Counted from the stretch's first letter, positions 1 through 8,921 are shown. The stretch is DNA of 64,000 bases from Pseudodesulfovibrio senegalensis (GCF_008830225.1 NZ_WAIE01000004.1:62001-126000), one strand, 5' to 3'. Notes: generated by a model from the sequence alone, not told the origin. Program-made: numbers and translations.

Positions 1-853
1 ACCATTCGATTGCCTCATGGATGTGTTTGTCCATGTACTGGCCTGTCCAAAGAGCCTGTTCGCGGCCGAGGTCTTCCAGCACCTTTTGGGTGCTTTCGGG
101 CAGGGAATTCCATTTGTCGAGGTTCATGACCACGGCAAAGGGGTAGACCGGCAGGTTGGTGATGGTTTCATGGCGGCAGATTTCCGCGAAATTGAAGTCC
201 TTGAGCACTTCCAGCGAGGAGACAAGCCCCTTGACCACACCTTTTTGCAGGGCTTCCGGGGTCTGGGACATGGGCATGCCCACGGGCTGCGCGCCCATGA
301 TCTCGATCATGCGCAACAGGGATCCGCTGCCGCGCAGTTCCACGCCGCGCATGTCGTCGAGGCTCTTGAGGGGTTCCTTGCTCATGACGTTGGACGGTGC
401 GGAAGTGAACATGGTCAGCACCTTGAGATTCTTGAACTCAGCGGGTTTGTACTTCTGGAAGAGGTCCCACAGGGTCAGGCTGGCCACCGTGGCCGAGGAA
501 AAGCCCACGGGCAGGTTGGTGGCGATGGTGCACGGAAACACGCCGGGGTAGTAGGCCAGGCTCAGACAGCCGATGTCGGCCTGTCCTTCCTGCACGCCGC
601 GGAGCATGTTCTTGGCGCCCAGCAGGGTGGATCCGGGAAAGGTGTTGACCGTGACCGCGCCATCGGTGCGGGCGTTCACTTCCTTGGCCCAGCGTTCCAT
701 CTGCACGCAGGGGAACGTGATCTTGGGCGGGAAGTTGGCGTAGCTCAGGGTTACGGCTTCGGTCTTTTGTTCGGCGGGTTTGTCCGCGCCGGAACAGGCT
801 GCCAGCCCCAATGCCAGAATGGCCAGGGTAACGGCGACGAGGGTCTTTTTCAT
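1..853 (-). CDS. TRAP transporter solute-binding lipoprotein, DctP family (3' end beyond window)
   Basis: Extracytoplasmic solute receptor of a tripartite ATP-independent (TRAP) transporter, which captures a carboxylate-type ligand for a DctQ/DctM membrane pair. Read on the complement, the protein opens with a basic N-terminus and hydrophobic stretch ending in LGLAAC, a lipobox with Cys20, so it is probably a lipid-anchored receptor. The body fits DctP: the segment VEAL-type helices are not checked, but EVNARTDGAVTVNTFPGSTL, GVQEGQADIGCLSLAYYPG and LPVYPFAVVMNLDKWNSLP are characteristic positions. About 284 codons are present and no stop is reached, so the C-terminus and probably the dctQM partners lie beyond the left edge. 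The ATG is preceded by a CGGAG ribosome site. The ligand cannot be told from sequence. Confidence 0.88.
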   Translation of the reverse strand, partial: MKKTLVAVTLAILALGLAACSGADKPAEQKTEAVTLSYANFPPKITFPCVQMERWAKEVNARTDGAVTVNTFPGSTLLGAKNMLRGVQEGQADIGCLSLAYYPGVFPCTIATNLPVGFSSATVASLTLWDLFQKYKPAEFKNLKVLTMFTSAPSNVMSKEPLKSLDDMRGVELRGSGSLLRMIEIMGAQPVGMPMSQTPEALQKGVVKGLVSSLEVLKDFNFAEICRHETITNLPVYPFAVVMNLDKWNSLPESTQKVLEDLGREQALWTGQYMDKHIHEAIEW

Positions 854-872
854 GGCGTGCACTCCGTTGGGT

Positions 873-910
873 GAAAAAAGGCCCGGCCGCAAACGGGTTC
901 GCGGCCGGGC
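873..910 (-). terminator. Rho-independent terminator after the FG-GAP protein gene
   Basis: A perfect 10-bp inverted repeat (GCCCGGCCGC / GCGGCCGGGC) with a 10-nt loop is followed, reading the minus strand, by a run of six T. It sits 6 bp past the stop codon of the 917-2563 gene and separates it from the TRAP receptor gene. Confidence 0.85.
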
Positions 911-916
911 AATGAT

Positions 917-2563
917 TTACATGTCCAGTTCGTAGGTGACCACGATGGTCTTGCGGGCCTTGACCCCGAGGTTGCCGGGGTAGGTGTTGACCAGCACGGC
1001 AAGCTGTTTCTTGCCGTCGTTGTTCAGGTCCACCACGTCGTAGTCCGTGACCGTACCCTTGATGCGGCGGGTCTTCCAGGCGAGGTTCATGCCCACGCCG
1101 TCCCAGACCAGCGAGTGGATTTCACCCTGCGCAAACTGGTGGAAGCGGTCAAAGACCACACCGGCCAGGGTAATGTCCTTGTTTACCAGCAGCTCGAACT
1201 TGTCCTTTTGGGTCAGGTTGGCCGCGGTCATGCGGATGGGGATGTAGATGTAGGAATCGATTCCCTTGGTGGGGGAACCGCCCATGCCCAGAGGGACATC
1301 CTCGAATTCCACCATGATGGGCGAGGTGTTGTAGGATTCCTGCGTTTCGGCCTGCCGTTCCAGCGTGGGCGTGAATGTCAGCAGTCGGCGGAAGTCGTTG
1401 ATCAGGCAGATCTTGTACGAATCGCCGTCCGGCAGGTAGCAGATGTTGAAGATGTTGCCGAATGCGGGCGTGGGGATCTTGTTGGCCAGCTTGACCTCGC
1501 CGTCCTTGTAGTAGGCCTCATACATGTATTCGTCGAAGAATTCCCGGCGGCCCAGCTTCTGCGCCACGAGCATGGGGCGGTAGGTGGGCGGCGTTTTCAG
1601 CGCGCCGAGGAATTTGGTGAAGCTGTCCACCAGTTTCTCATATTTGCCGCCCTTGAAGGACAGGATGTGGGAAACCGGGCGTTCATCCTGATAGCCGCAG
1701 ACAATCAGGTCTTCGGCGCCGTCACCGTTTACGTCCAGATGCGAAAGGCGCAGGGGCTCGAACCGGCGGACCAGTTTGAAGGATTCCAGCGGCAGGAGCT
1801 TGCCCTCGGAGAACCGGTAGGCGTGGATGTTGTGTTCCGCCATGATGAATACTTCGTTCTTGCCGTCGCCGTCGCCATCGCAGACCACCATGTTGAAGGA
1901 GGGGTAGCGCAAGGTCTGGCTGCGCCAGCGGCCCGGCGTGTTCACGCCGCCTTCATAGCGGAACTGCGGGTTCAGGGTCTTGACCCCGTAGTTGTTGCTG
2001 GGGTTGTTGGAATTGGCGGAAAGGAAGTTCGGTCCCTTGGGCCCGGAGTTTCCCTGCTGTTGCGCCTCGAGTTTCTGTTCGGCTGTCTGTCCGTAGCCGG
2101 GGCGCTGGAAAACGTCGCCCATGATGGCGTCCGCGGATTTGCGCATCCAGTTGGTGATGCCGGTCATGGGTATCTGGCCCTTGTTGCTCCATTTCTTGCC
2201 GCCCACGCCCTGAATGGAGAGTTTCATGGTGGCGGTCTTGTCCAGAATGGTGGTGGAGCCCCAGGCCACGTAATCCACGCTGAGGTTCTTGGCCAGTTGG
2301 ATGGCTTCGGCCTCGTTGTTGGGGATTTTCACGTTGGTGGTGTCTATCTGGTTTTCGGGCTGAAAATGTCCGGTCCATTCCAGCTTGCTGCTCAGATCGG
2401 CCTGCAGAGCCTTGGAATAGTATTGATATTTGGCCGGGCCGGTGTATTCGAACGGCAGGACCAGATACCGTTTTGCATTCTGCGCTTGCGTGGGCGCGGC
2501 CATGAGCAGCAGGCCGAAAAGGACCAGTGCGGCATGCCGTGAAAATGCGGAAATTCGAGACAT
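917..2563 (-). CDS. Exported FG-GAP/VCBS-repeat protein with TolB-like N-terminal domain
   Basis: Predicted exported protein of 548 residues, function unknown. A signal peptide (MSRISAF..., hydrophobic core, cleavage near TQA-Q at residue 27) is followed by a region resembling the TolB/FlgO-type N-terminal fold (YLVLPFEYTG start, conserved VDYVAWGST) and then by calcium-loop type FG-GAP motifs: DGDGDGKNE near residue 231, DVNGDGAEDL near 278 and DLNNDGKKQL near 512, consistent with a beta-propeller. The start at 2563 is chosen because GGAGG lies seven bases upstream and the signal peptide begins there; the frame is open about 50 codons further upstream but without a ribosome site. Monocistronic: divergent gene upstream, terminator downstream. 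Proteins of this layout are common in Desulfovibrio; no activity is established to my knowledge. Confidence 0.8.
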   Translation of the reverse strand: MSRISAFSRHAALVLFGLLLMAAPTQAQNAKRYLVLPFEYTGPAKYQYYSKALQADLSSKLEWTGHFQPENQIDTTNVKIPNNEAEAIQLAKNLSVDYVAWGSTTILDKTATMKLSIQGVGGKKWSNKGQIPMTGITNWMRKSADAIMGDVFQRPGYGQTAEQKLEAQQQGNSGPKGPNFLSANSNNPSNNYGVKTLNPQFRYEGGVNTPGRWRSQTLRYPSFNMVVCDGDGDGKNEVFIMAEHNIHAYRFSEGKLLPLESFKLVRRFEPLRLSHLDVNGDGAEDLIVCGYQDERPVSHILSFKGGKYEKLVDSFTKFLGALKTPPTYRPMLVAQKLGRREFFDEYMYEAYYKDGEVKLANKIPTPAFGNIFNICYLPDGDSYKICLINDFRRLLTFTPTLERQAETQESYNTSPIMVEFEDVPLGMGGSPTKGIDSYIYIPIRMTAANLTQKDKFELLVNKDITLAGVVFDRFHQFAQGEIHSLVWDGVGMNLAWKTRRIKGTVTDYDVVDLNNDGKKQLAVLVNTYPGNLGVKARKTIVVTYELDM

Positions 2564-2774
2564 GTATGTTCCTCCGAATGAAAAAGGGCGGTGCGCCCGG
2601 TGTTTTCTTGGTGTACCGTCTACGTTTCGGACGGGAGCATGTAATAGCAGGTTACGGCCCGCCTTGCAAAGGGGCTGTGGTCTTGTAAACCGCGGATTAT
2701 GCCTGTAATGAGGCGGCACGGGACATATGAGCCCGGTCTTTGTTTTTCAATTGCAACATTTTCGGGGGGAATCA

Positions 2775-4238
2775 ATGGGGCGCGAGAGCCGGGGCCATGA
2801 GAGCCGGGAATCGGAAAATCGTACTTTCCGGCTTGTTTGCGGCGAAGCGGAGATTCCCGCGGTGGAGCGGCTGCTCCGCGTGCAGGGATACGAATTCCGG
2901 CCCCTGCCGTTTGATCCCTTTGCCCGCGAACTGCTGGCCGAACCCTTTCCCCTCGGCACCTCCTTTGCCCTGCGTTTCGGGCGCATCTACATTCAGGACC
3001 GTTCGTCCATGCTGCCGCCGCTGGCCCTTGCGCCGCCTTCCGGCGCGGGCGTGCTGGACATGTGCTCGGCCCCGGGCAGCAAGACCGGCATGCTCTCGCG
3101 CATGGTCGGGCCGGACGGGTTCGTGCTGGCGTCCGAACCCTCTGCCGAGCGCGTGGGCATCCTGCGCATGAACCTGCGCCGCTACAACGCGGCCAACGTG
3201 GGCACGGTGCGTTCGCCCGCGCAGGATTTGTCCCTGTCCGCAGGCCGATGGACCCACATTCAGCTGGACCCGCCGTGCAGCGGCTGGGGAACCCTGAACC
3301 GCAACCCCGGCGCGCGGGAGCTGTGGTCCGGCGACAAGCTGCCCCCGCTGATCGCACTGCAAAAAACGCTCCTGACCAAGGCGGCCTCGCTGCTGGCTCC
3401 GGGCGGGGTCGTGGTCTATTCCACCTGCACCACCAACGTGCAGGAAAACGAGGAACAGGTGCGCTGGGCCATGGACAACCTCGGGCTGGTGCCGGAATCC
3501 CTTGAACGGCCGCAGGGTTTCACTTTTGAAACGCCGCTTTTGCCGGGCATGGACGGGGTGCTGCGCGTGGCCGACGATTCGCTGGGGCAGGGCTTTTTTC
3601 TGGCCCGCTTGCGCAGGCCCGGTGCATTGCCCCATGACGTGCTGACGGGAGCGGGTGCGCACGATTGCGCACGGCCCGGAGCAAAAAATGCGCTCGGATC
3701 GCTGCCCGGCGCGCCGCTGGACCGCGAACGTCTGCCCGCCATGCAGGGGGCCGGGCCCATGGCCGTGGAAAGCCTGCCACCCGGCATGTTGTACGAATCC
3801 CGGGGCACGCTCTTCTTTTTGCATCAGGGGCTGCTGCCCTGTGTGGAACAGGGGCTTCGGGTGCGCGGATTTCCGCTGGGGCGCTGCAAAACGCTGGAAT
3901 CACGCGGCGGAGGCAGGCCGGGATCAAAAAAGATGGGCGGCAAAAAAGCGGGCAAGGGCCGTAAGAACGGCGGTGCGGGCGGCATGAACGACCGCGCACG
4001 GTTTCAGGTGGACCCCACGGCCCGCGCGCTCATGCCCTCCGTGCAGGAGGCCGGACCGGCTGCCGTGCAAGTGGACGATGCGGCGTCGCTGGAGGCCCTG
4101 TTGCAGGGGCGTTCGCTCACGGCCGCGAGCGCGGATGCCAAAGGCCCGGCACCATTGTATTTTGACGACATGCCCCTCGGCTGGCTCACCCGCAAGGGCA
4201 AACGGCTTCTCTGGCCGGAAAAGTCCATGATAAGCTGA
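2775..4238 (+). CDS. RsmF/RsmB-like 16S rRNA (cytosine-C5) methyltransferase
   Basis: SAM-dependent RNA m5C methyltransferase of the RsmB/RsmF/NSUN family, 487 residues. Visible motifs: SAM-binding CSAPGSKT near residue 96, motif IV DPPCSGWG near 164 with the release cysteine, and motif VI STCTTN near 215 with the nucleophilic cysteine. The catalytic domain ends near residue 290 and is followed by a long C-terminal extension like the RsmF tail, containing a basic low-complexity stretch rich in Lys/Gly (SKKMGGKKAGKGRKNGG) that probably contacts RNA. Start: ATG 2775 follows a GGGGGGA tract; an in-frame ATG at 2727 has a poorer ribosome site and would add 16 residues. The exact rRNA or tRNA target is an inference from the family. 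Transcribed divergently from the FG-GAP gene. Confidence 0.85.
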   Translation: MGRESRGHESRESENRTFRLVCGEAEIPAVERLLRVQGYEFRPLPFDPFARELLAEPFPLGTSFALRFGRIYIQDRSSMLPPLALAPPSGAGVLDMCSAPGSKTGMLSRMVGPDGFVLASEPSAERVGILRMNLRRYNAANVGTVRSPAQDLSLSAGRWTHIQLDPPCSGWGTLNRNPGARELWSGDKLPPLIALQKTLLTKAASLLAPGGVVVYSTCTTNVQENEEQVRWAMDNLGLVPESLERPQGFTFETPLLPGMDGVLRVADDSLGQGFFLARLRRPGALPHDVLTGAGAHDCARPGAKNALGSLPGAPLDRERLPAMQGAGPMAVESLPPGMLYESRGTLFFLHQGLLPCVEQGLRVRGFPLGRCKTLESRGGGRPGSKKMGGKKAGKGRKNGGAGGMNDRARFQVDPTARALMPSVQEAGPAAVQVDDAASLEALLQGRSLTAASADAKGPAPLYFDDMPLGWLTRKGKRLLWPEKSMIS

Positions 4239-4284
4239 ATGATTCCGAGTAATTATCTGGTGGTTATTTTTTTTGAAAATTCTG

Positions 4285-4313
4285 TTGACAATCCACGCGT
4301 CTGTGGGCATATT
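4285..4313 (+). promoter_or_regulatory. Sigma-70-type promoter of tRNA-Asp copy 1
   Basis: TTGACA at 4285-4290 and CATATT at 4308-4313 with a 17-bp spacer, ending 43 bp before the mature tRNA. The -35 box is a perfect consensus. Confidence 0.65.
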
Positions 4314-4356
4314 CCCATCTCGACGCTGGATGGGGCAACCCATACGGCGCAGGAGC

Positions 4357-4433
<77 letters not shown>

Positions 4434-4444
4434 CTTGAAAGTAC

Positions 4445-4478
4445 AAGGGCATTGACCATTCAGGTCAGTGCCCTTTTG
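4445..4478 (+). terminator. Terminator of tRNA-Asp copy 1
   Basis: The inverted repeat AAGGGCATTGACC / GGTCAGTGCCCTT with a 5-nt loop is followed by a T run. It lies 11 bp after the tRNA CCA. The hairpin design (stem ending GACC, loop ATTCA) resembles the one at 57001, downstream of the displaced second tRNA-Asp end. Confidence 0.85.
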
Positions 4479-4736
4479 CTTTATCTGGTCCGGAAAACAT
4501 CGGACACATCCATTAGATACGGTTTTATTCTTCGAAAACAATCGTGCAGGGTTGGAATGTTCTATTTTGTTGTGGCTTTCGGCTGGATGAGTTTATCCTA
4601 TCGGGTTTATTTGAGAAGTGAGGTGGGTGGGGAGGTCTATGTCAATGCCATCAATGAATTCTAGGGCGCACGAGCTTCCATGGAAGATATATTTGTGTTT
4701 GGCTTTGATCGTCATTTATGGGCGTGTTTGTTCATA
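4479..4736. other. AT-rich intergenic stretch at the left side of the OLD-nuclease island
   Basis: Together with the terminator this is roughly 300 bp without a supportable gene between tRNA-Asp and the stop codon of the OLD nuclease. Base composition falls abruptly from the surrounding GC-rich level. Short open frames are present on the plus strand but lack ribosome sites and recognisable products. No integrase remnant was recognised. Confidence 0.5.
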
Positions 4737-6617
4737 CTATGGGAGCATTATGTTGACCTTGTTGAACATTGCTTCAAAGCGAGCCAATGTCTCTTCACTA
4801 ACAGGGATGTCTTTTCCAATAACGGATAAGGCTGTTTGTGAGGGTTTAAAGTGGTTGAAGGGAGTATCAATCTTTTCAGACTTTATAAAAGATTCAATCC
4901 GCTTAATGATTCTAGGCTGCTGGCCCAGTTTTGTGACAGTCAGTTGCTTAAGTTTCGGATATGTTTTCTTAACCAGCTTTATATATTCGCCAGGAGTAAA
5001 AAGATCTTCAATGTCAGCATCTTTCTGTTTGGTAAATTGGTTGAGTTCAATAATTTGTTTACGAGTTAAGAAGTGGTTTTTAATCAAATTATCTACTCGT
5101 TGTTGGTCTTTCTTTGTAATGTCCATAAGTACACATATATTTAGTTCATTAGAACCAATTAACGTTGCAAATGTTGCGAGTTTGTCTGCTCCTCCAACAG
5201 GCGTAATAGCCCATTTGTCACTCAAACCTTCTCGTCCCTTATCTCGCAGCACTTCAGAAAGGATTTGCATGTAAAGAAGATCAGAAGGTCCTTCTACCAA
5301 TAAGCAGTTGGGACCTAAAAATAATGTTTGTGCTAAACTGTACCCCATTGCTGCTTGAAGTGGGAAAACTGTGTTGTGGTCAACGCTCAGGCAGTCAGAA
5401 GAGACCTTAACGCCTACATCTTCCAAATCCTCTACAGTTCTAACTCGTTCAAGGTGCTGTGAGTCGATCATAAATGGAGAATGTGTCGTGTAGATAATTT
5501 GGTGATCTGTTGCCAATACCTCTTCTATAAAACGAAGTAGGTCTGCTTGAGCACTTGCGTGAAGGTTTAACCCTGGTTCATCAAGAAGTATGATGACGTT
5601 CGAATGGTCTTGAGACAGTTTTTTAAATGCCGTTAAGAAAGAGAAAAACCAAACGAAACCCCTGGAACGTTCATCAAAAGGAACTGTTACTCTGTGTTTG
5701 TTGTTTTTGATTCGAACATGGAATATCTCAGCTTGATTATTGCCAGGAGCCCTGTTGACATCAAATTCTACTTCTAGTTGTGAGTTTTGTTTCCAGTATT
5801 TGAAAACGTCATCTGTGATCTCGTTTGCGATTGCTTCCAAATTAGCTTTGTGGTGCTCGTAGTTAGTGTTTTGTTGAAGCTCTTGAGGTGTGATGTCTGC
5901 GAGTGCAAGTAGTTCATTCAAGGTCTTTATGCCGTCATCTGTAGAGTCCGTTATTTGATCTAACGAGGCTTGACCTTTCATGATTCGATAGTCGTCAAAA
6001 AAGAATATCTTTGGAATCCTGTCTTCTAAAATTGTGTTCCATATGTGGATTGTCAGGCTTTTGTCCTGAATATTCTTTAGTTCATCAATCCATCCTGCAA
6101 CGACGGTTTGGTCTTCCAGAGCTTCTAGTGCTGCAATTTGGGATTCTATGTCTTTAGTTGTTTTAACTGTTGGAGATTCTTCCTCGGAGGCCCTTTTGTC
6201 CTTAATATAGTTTTTCAGCCATTCTTCTTCGTCGACACTGAGGCCTATGGTTCGATTCCCGTTGTATTTAATATCGACTGAAAGTTTGGCTCCCTTCGAC
6301 ACACAGCTTCCGTGTTCCTCAGAAATTGCATGGATGTCCGATGTGTCCAACGTGAAAACTGTTTTTAAGACAGTTGCGACTTGTTCTTTACCCGATTTAA
6401 CATTTCGTTGGTAAGCTCTAAGTTTTTTACGAGGGTAGTCTCGAACTTCATCGTAAGTGCATTCTTCAACTGGATTTAGCCGATATAGAGCTTGCAGAAG
6501 GGTTGTTTTACCTGCTTCATTTTTCCCTACAAAGCATGTGACCTTTGACCCGGTATCAATTTTAGTAGAGTCATCGATGTTTTTGTAGTTAAGTACTTGG
6601 TAATGACTTAAGTGCAT
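4737..6617 (-). CDS. OLD-family ATP-dependent nuclease (AAA ATPase + TOPRIM)
   Basis: Predicted DNA-acting ATPase/nuclease of the OLD (overcoming lysogenization defect) family, 626 residues. N-terminal ABC-type ATPase: Walker A VGKNEAGKTTLL around residues 30-41, Walker B VIILLDEPGLNLHA near 342, and the His switch TTHSPFMID near 379. C-terminal TOPRIM nuclease: LLVEGPSDLLY near 438 (acidic motif) and LMDITKKD near 497. The family includes phage-exclusion and Gabija GajA-type proteins. No UvrD-like helicase partner follows, so this looks like a solitary (class 1-like) OLD gene. The start at 6617 has AGGAGG four bases upstream. Base composition and codon use are much more AT-rich than neighbours, which with the adjacent tRNA-Asp indicates horizontal acquisition. 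A defence role is inferred from family and context. Confidence 0.85.
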   Translation of the reverse strand: MHLSHYQVLNYKNIDDSTKIDTGSKVTCFVGKNEAGKTTLLQALYRLNPVEECTYDEVRDYPRKKLRAYQRNVKSGKEQVATVLKTVFTLDTSDIHAISEEHGSCVSKGAKLSVDIKYNGNRTIGLSVDEEEWLKNYIKDKRASEEESPTVKTTKDIESQIAALEALEDQTVVAGWIDELKNIQDKSLTIHIWNTILEDRIPKIFFFDDYRIMKGQASLDQITDSTDDGIKTLNELLALADITPQELQQNTNYEHHKANLEAIANEITDDVFKYWKQNSQLEVEFDVNRAPGNNQAEIFHVRIKNNKHRVTVPFDERSRGFVWFFSFLTAFKKLSQDHSNVIILLDEPGLNLHASAQADLLRFIEEVLATDHQIIYTTHSPFMIDSQHLERVRTVEDLEDVGVKVSSDCLSVDHNTVFPLQAAMGYSLAQTLFLGPNCLLVEGPSDLLYMQILSEVLRDKGREGLSDKWAITPVGGADKLATFATLIGSNELNICVLMDITKKDQQRVDNLIKNHFLTRKQIIELNQFTKQKDADIEDLFTPGEYIKLVKKTYPKLKQLTVTKLGQQPRIIKRIESFIKSEKIDTPFNHFKPSQTALSVIGKDIPVSEETLARFEAMFNKVNIMLP

Positions 6618-6720
6618 GGGGTCCTCCTTCAGCGATTTCTTGGATAGTTCTTGACCCTCCAAGCTCGTCGATGACCTTGACTGTGGGAATCATCATTTCA
6701 TGGTATTGCGGCATGTTCAT
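6589..6720 (-). pseudogene. Truncated Mrr-like N-terminal domain (restriction endonuclease remnant)
   Basis: Starting at 6720 the minus strand encodes MNMPQYHEMMIPTVKVIDEL followed by GGSRTIQEIAE, which resembles the first 30 or so residues of the Mrr N-terminal winged-helix domain (PxYxxxMxPxLxxLxxLGGxxxIxEI). The similarity stops exactly where the ribosome site and start codon of the OLD gene begin; the frame then runs another dozen unrelated residues to a stop inside that gene. I read this as a deletion scar that removed most of an Mrr-type gene and brought the OLD gene next to its 5' end. Alternatively it is a short real ORF translated ahead of the nuclease; no good ribosome site was found for it. 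Confidence 0.45.
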
Positions 6721-6895
6721 TTGTCGTTGATATACTCCTCTGTCTATAAAAAGCCAAGGTCTGAATAAAAAAAGTGATATGGAAACCTCAACACAATAGC
6801 CCTGTTGCAACACAAAGCCTCCCCGTTTGACAGCTCCCGTTGAAAATGTTTCGGTTGCCTTCCCTTCGACTGTCTTCTAACGCGGGATCGATTCC

Positions 6896-7531
6896 ATGTT
6901 TGAATATTCCCTTGCGCACTGGTCGGCCTTTCTGGCCGCAGCCTTTTTGTTGAACGTTTCCCCGGGGCCGGACATGGCCTTTATTCTGAGCCACACGGTC
7001 AAGGGCGGCAAAAAGGCCGGGCTGGCCGCCATGCTCGGCATCTGGACCGGCGCTTCCTGCCACGTGCTGCTGGCCGCGCTCGGGCTCACGGCCATTGTGG
7101 CCGGTTCGGCCATGGCCTTTTCCGTGGTCAAGTGGGCGGGTGTGGCCTATCTGCTCTGGCTCGGGGTGCAGGCCATCCGTTCGGACGGTGGGACGCTGCT
7201 CGTTGAAAAGCGCGGCAAGTCCGTAAGCATCGGCTCCGTGTTTCGCCAGGGCGTGTTCATCGATTTGCTGAACCCCAAGGTGGCCACGTTTTTTCTGGCA
7301 TTTCTGCCGCAGTTCGTGGTGGAAGGGGCCGGACCCGTATGGGCGCAGCTTTTGCTGCACGGCGTGCTGATCATCGCTGTGGCCGCGTTTGTGGAGCCTC
7401 CGGTGATCCTGTGCAGCGACAGGTTGACCGAAAAATTGCGCCGGAGCCGTTCCCTGCGCGTGTGGCTGGACCGCGGCCTCGGTTCCGTGCTCATTGCGCT
7501 CGGCGTCCGGCTGGCCCTGACCGAGCGGTAG
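6896..7531 (+). CDS. LysE/RhtB-family amino acid exporter
   Basis: Inner-membrane exporter of the LysE/RhtB superfamily, 211 residues, the usual family length. The N-terminal hallmark LNVSPGPDMAFILSHTVKGG (residues 19-38) carries the conserved SPGP, followed by the small-residue helix GKKAGLAAMLGIWTG, and a second conserved block FIDLLNPKVATFFLAFLPQF is present in the C-terminal half. About six hydrophobic segments are visible. Homologues export homoserine, threonine, lysine or other small amino acids; the substrate is not deducible. The gene marks the return to GC-rich composition right of the AT-rich island and ends at a strong terminator. Confidence 0.9.
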   Translation: MFEYSLAHWSAFLAAAFLLNVSPGPDMAFILSHTVKGGKKAGLAAMLGIWTGASCHVLLAALGLTAIVAGSAMAFSVVKWAGVAYLLWLGVQAIRSDGGTLLVEKRGKSVSIGSVFRQGVFIDLLNPKVATFFLAFLPQFVVEGAGPVWAQLLLHGVLIIAVAAFVEPPVILCSDRLTEKLRRSRSLRVWLDRGLGSVLIALGVRLALTER

Positions 7532-7569
7532 GGCGGAACACGCCGCGTCTGTTGCTGACCGTATTTATC

Positions 7570-7604
7570 AAGGACCCGCACATGGATGTGCGGGCCCTTT
7601 TTTA
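7570..7604 (+). terminator. Terminator after lysE-family gene
   Basis: The inverted repeat of GACCCGCACA and TGTGCGGGCC with loop TGGA is flanked by AAGG upstream and a run of six T downstream. It lies between two convergent genes and may also slow transcription from the rsgA side. Confidence 0.85.
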
Positions 7605-7609
7605 TGCGG

Positions 7610-8716
7610 TTAGCGTTTCTTTTTCATGCGTTTTATGCGCAGGGCCACGTCTTTCCAGCGTTCCTTTTCAACGCGGTCCGCGCTTTTTTCGCTGCGGGCC
7701 GAAACGTATTCCATTTCCCGTTTCATTTTGTGGTAGCTGGCCAGCCTGTCTTCGCCGAGGTCGCCGGAGGCCACGGCGCGGAGCACGGCGCAGCCCGGTT
7801 CGTGCTGGTGCGTGCAGTCGGCAAAGCGGCAGGATTCCGAAAGCTCCCGTATCTCGGGAAACGCGCCGTCAAGGCCGCTGCCGTCCGTGTAAAAGGCGAT
7901 TTCGCGGATGCCGGGATTGTCCATCAGCAGCCCGCCGCCGGGCATGGGGATGAGTTCGCGCGCCGTGGTGGTGTGGCGGCCCTTGCCCACGCTTTGGCTC
8001 ACGGACGCCGTGGCCTGGATGTCGCTGCCATGCAGCAGGTTGGCCAGCGTGGACTTGCCCGCGCCTGAAGAGCCGAGCATGATCACGGTTTTTCCGTGTC
8101 CGAAGTGCACGCGCAGTTCGTCCACGCCGGTGCGGTCGGTCATGGATGTCGGCACCACGGGAACGCCGAAGGCTATCTGTTCCACTTCCTGCCGGTACGT
8201 TGCCGGGCTCTGAACGAGGTCCGCCTTGGTCAGCACGATCACCGGCGCGATGCCGCAGTTGTAGACCAGCGCCAGATAGCGTTCCAGACGCCGCAGGTTG
8301 TAGTCGCGGTCCAGCCCGCAGACAATGAACGCTGTATCCATGTTCGCGCCCATGGGCTGTTCGTTTCTGGCGGTTTCGTCCTGTTTGCCCCGTGCGCCAG
8401 CCCGGCCTCGGCAGAGCATGTTCCTTCGAGGCAGGACCTCGGTTATGACGCTTTCCTTTGTGAGCACCCAGTCGCCGGTGACCGGATAGCGGTGCTGTTC
8501 CCTGCGCAGCAGCCTGCCCGCCGGGGCGCAGAGCCATTCCGCATGGCCGTTGCCCACCAGAAAACGGCCGCGTTGCGCGCTGAGAACACGGGCGACGCGG
8601 GCGTGCGGTCGGTCCATGGTCGCGAGGTGGTGCTCGAAGAGGTCGTCCCATCCGAGTTGGTTGAGCCTGTCGATTCGTTGTGCCGGGTCCGTGCCCGTAT
8701 TGTCGTATATGGTCAT
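7610..8716 (-). CDS. rsgA: Small ribosomal subunit biogenesis GTPase RsgA
   Basis: Circularly permuted GTPase that helps mature the 30S subunit, 368 residues. Motif order is the permuted G4-G1-G3: LTKADLV near residue 160 (TKAD variant of NKxD), the P-loop GSSGAGKSTL near 214, and DNPGIRE near 265. An OB-fold segment precedes (residues 40-110) and a zinc knuckle of Cys/His ligands (CRFADCTHQHEPGC, about 295-308) follows, as in YjeQ/RsgA. A basic C-terminal tail ends RIKRMKKKR. Start ATG at 8716 with AGGTG upstream. It stands alone, convergent with the LysE gene. Confidence 0.93.
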   Translation of the reverse strand: MTIYDNTGTDPAQRIDRLNQLGWDDLFEHHLATMDRPHARVARVLSAQRGRFLVGNGHAEWLCAPAGRLLRREQHRYPVTGDWVLTKESVITEVLPRRNMLCRGRAGARGKQDETARNEQPMGANMDTAFIVCGLDRDYNLRRLERYLALVYNCGIAPVIVLTKADLVQSPATYRQEVEQIAFGVPVVPTSMTDRTGVDELRVHFGHGKTVIMLGSSGAGKSTLANLLHGSDIQATASVSQSVGKGRHTTTARELIPMPGGGLLMDNPGIREIAFYTDGSGLDGAFPEIRELSESCRFADCTHQHEPGCAVLRAVASGDLGEDRLASYHKMKREMEYVSARSEKSADRVEKERWKDVALRIKRMKKKR

Positions 8717-8921
8717 GGTTCACCTGTATTGTCGTGCCGACGCCGTGCATCGGCCCTGATTCGTGAGCAAGGGCGGCCGGTGGGTAACCGGCGGCCGGTT
8801 TCATGCATAGTGGTGAATGGCGTGAATCACGGGCACGACAAAAGACCTGTTTCGGGCGAAACAAATCGGACAGGCTGAAAACAGCCGAATGGAAGCCGTA
8901 CCAGAATACGGCGGGGACAGT

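Noticed and set aside
4452-4664. 70-codon open frame after tRNA-Asp copy 1
   Set aside because: Begins in the terminator hairpin, lacks a ribosome site, no recognisable product.
6600-6900. Second att copy for the OLD-nuclease island
   Set aside because: I looked for a repeat of the tRNA-Asp 3' end (TTCGAGTCTCGTCGGCTCCG) on the right side of the AT-rich region and found none, so integration at this tRNA remains unproven.
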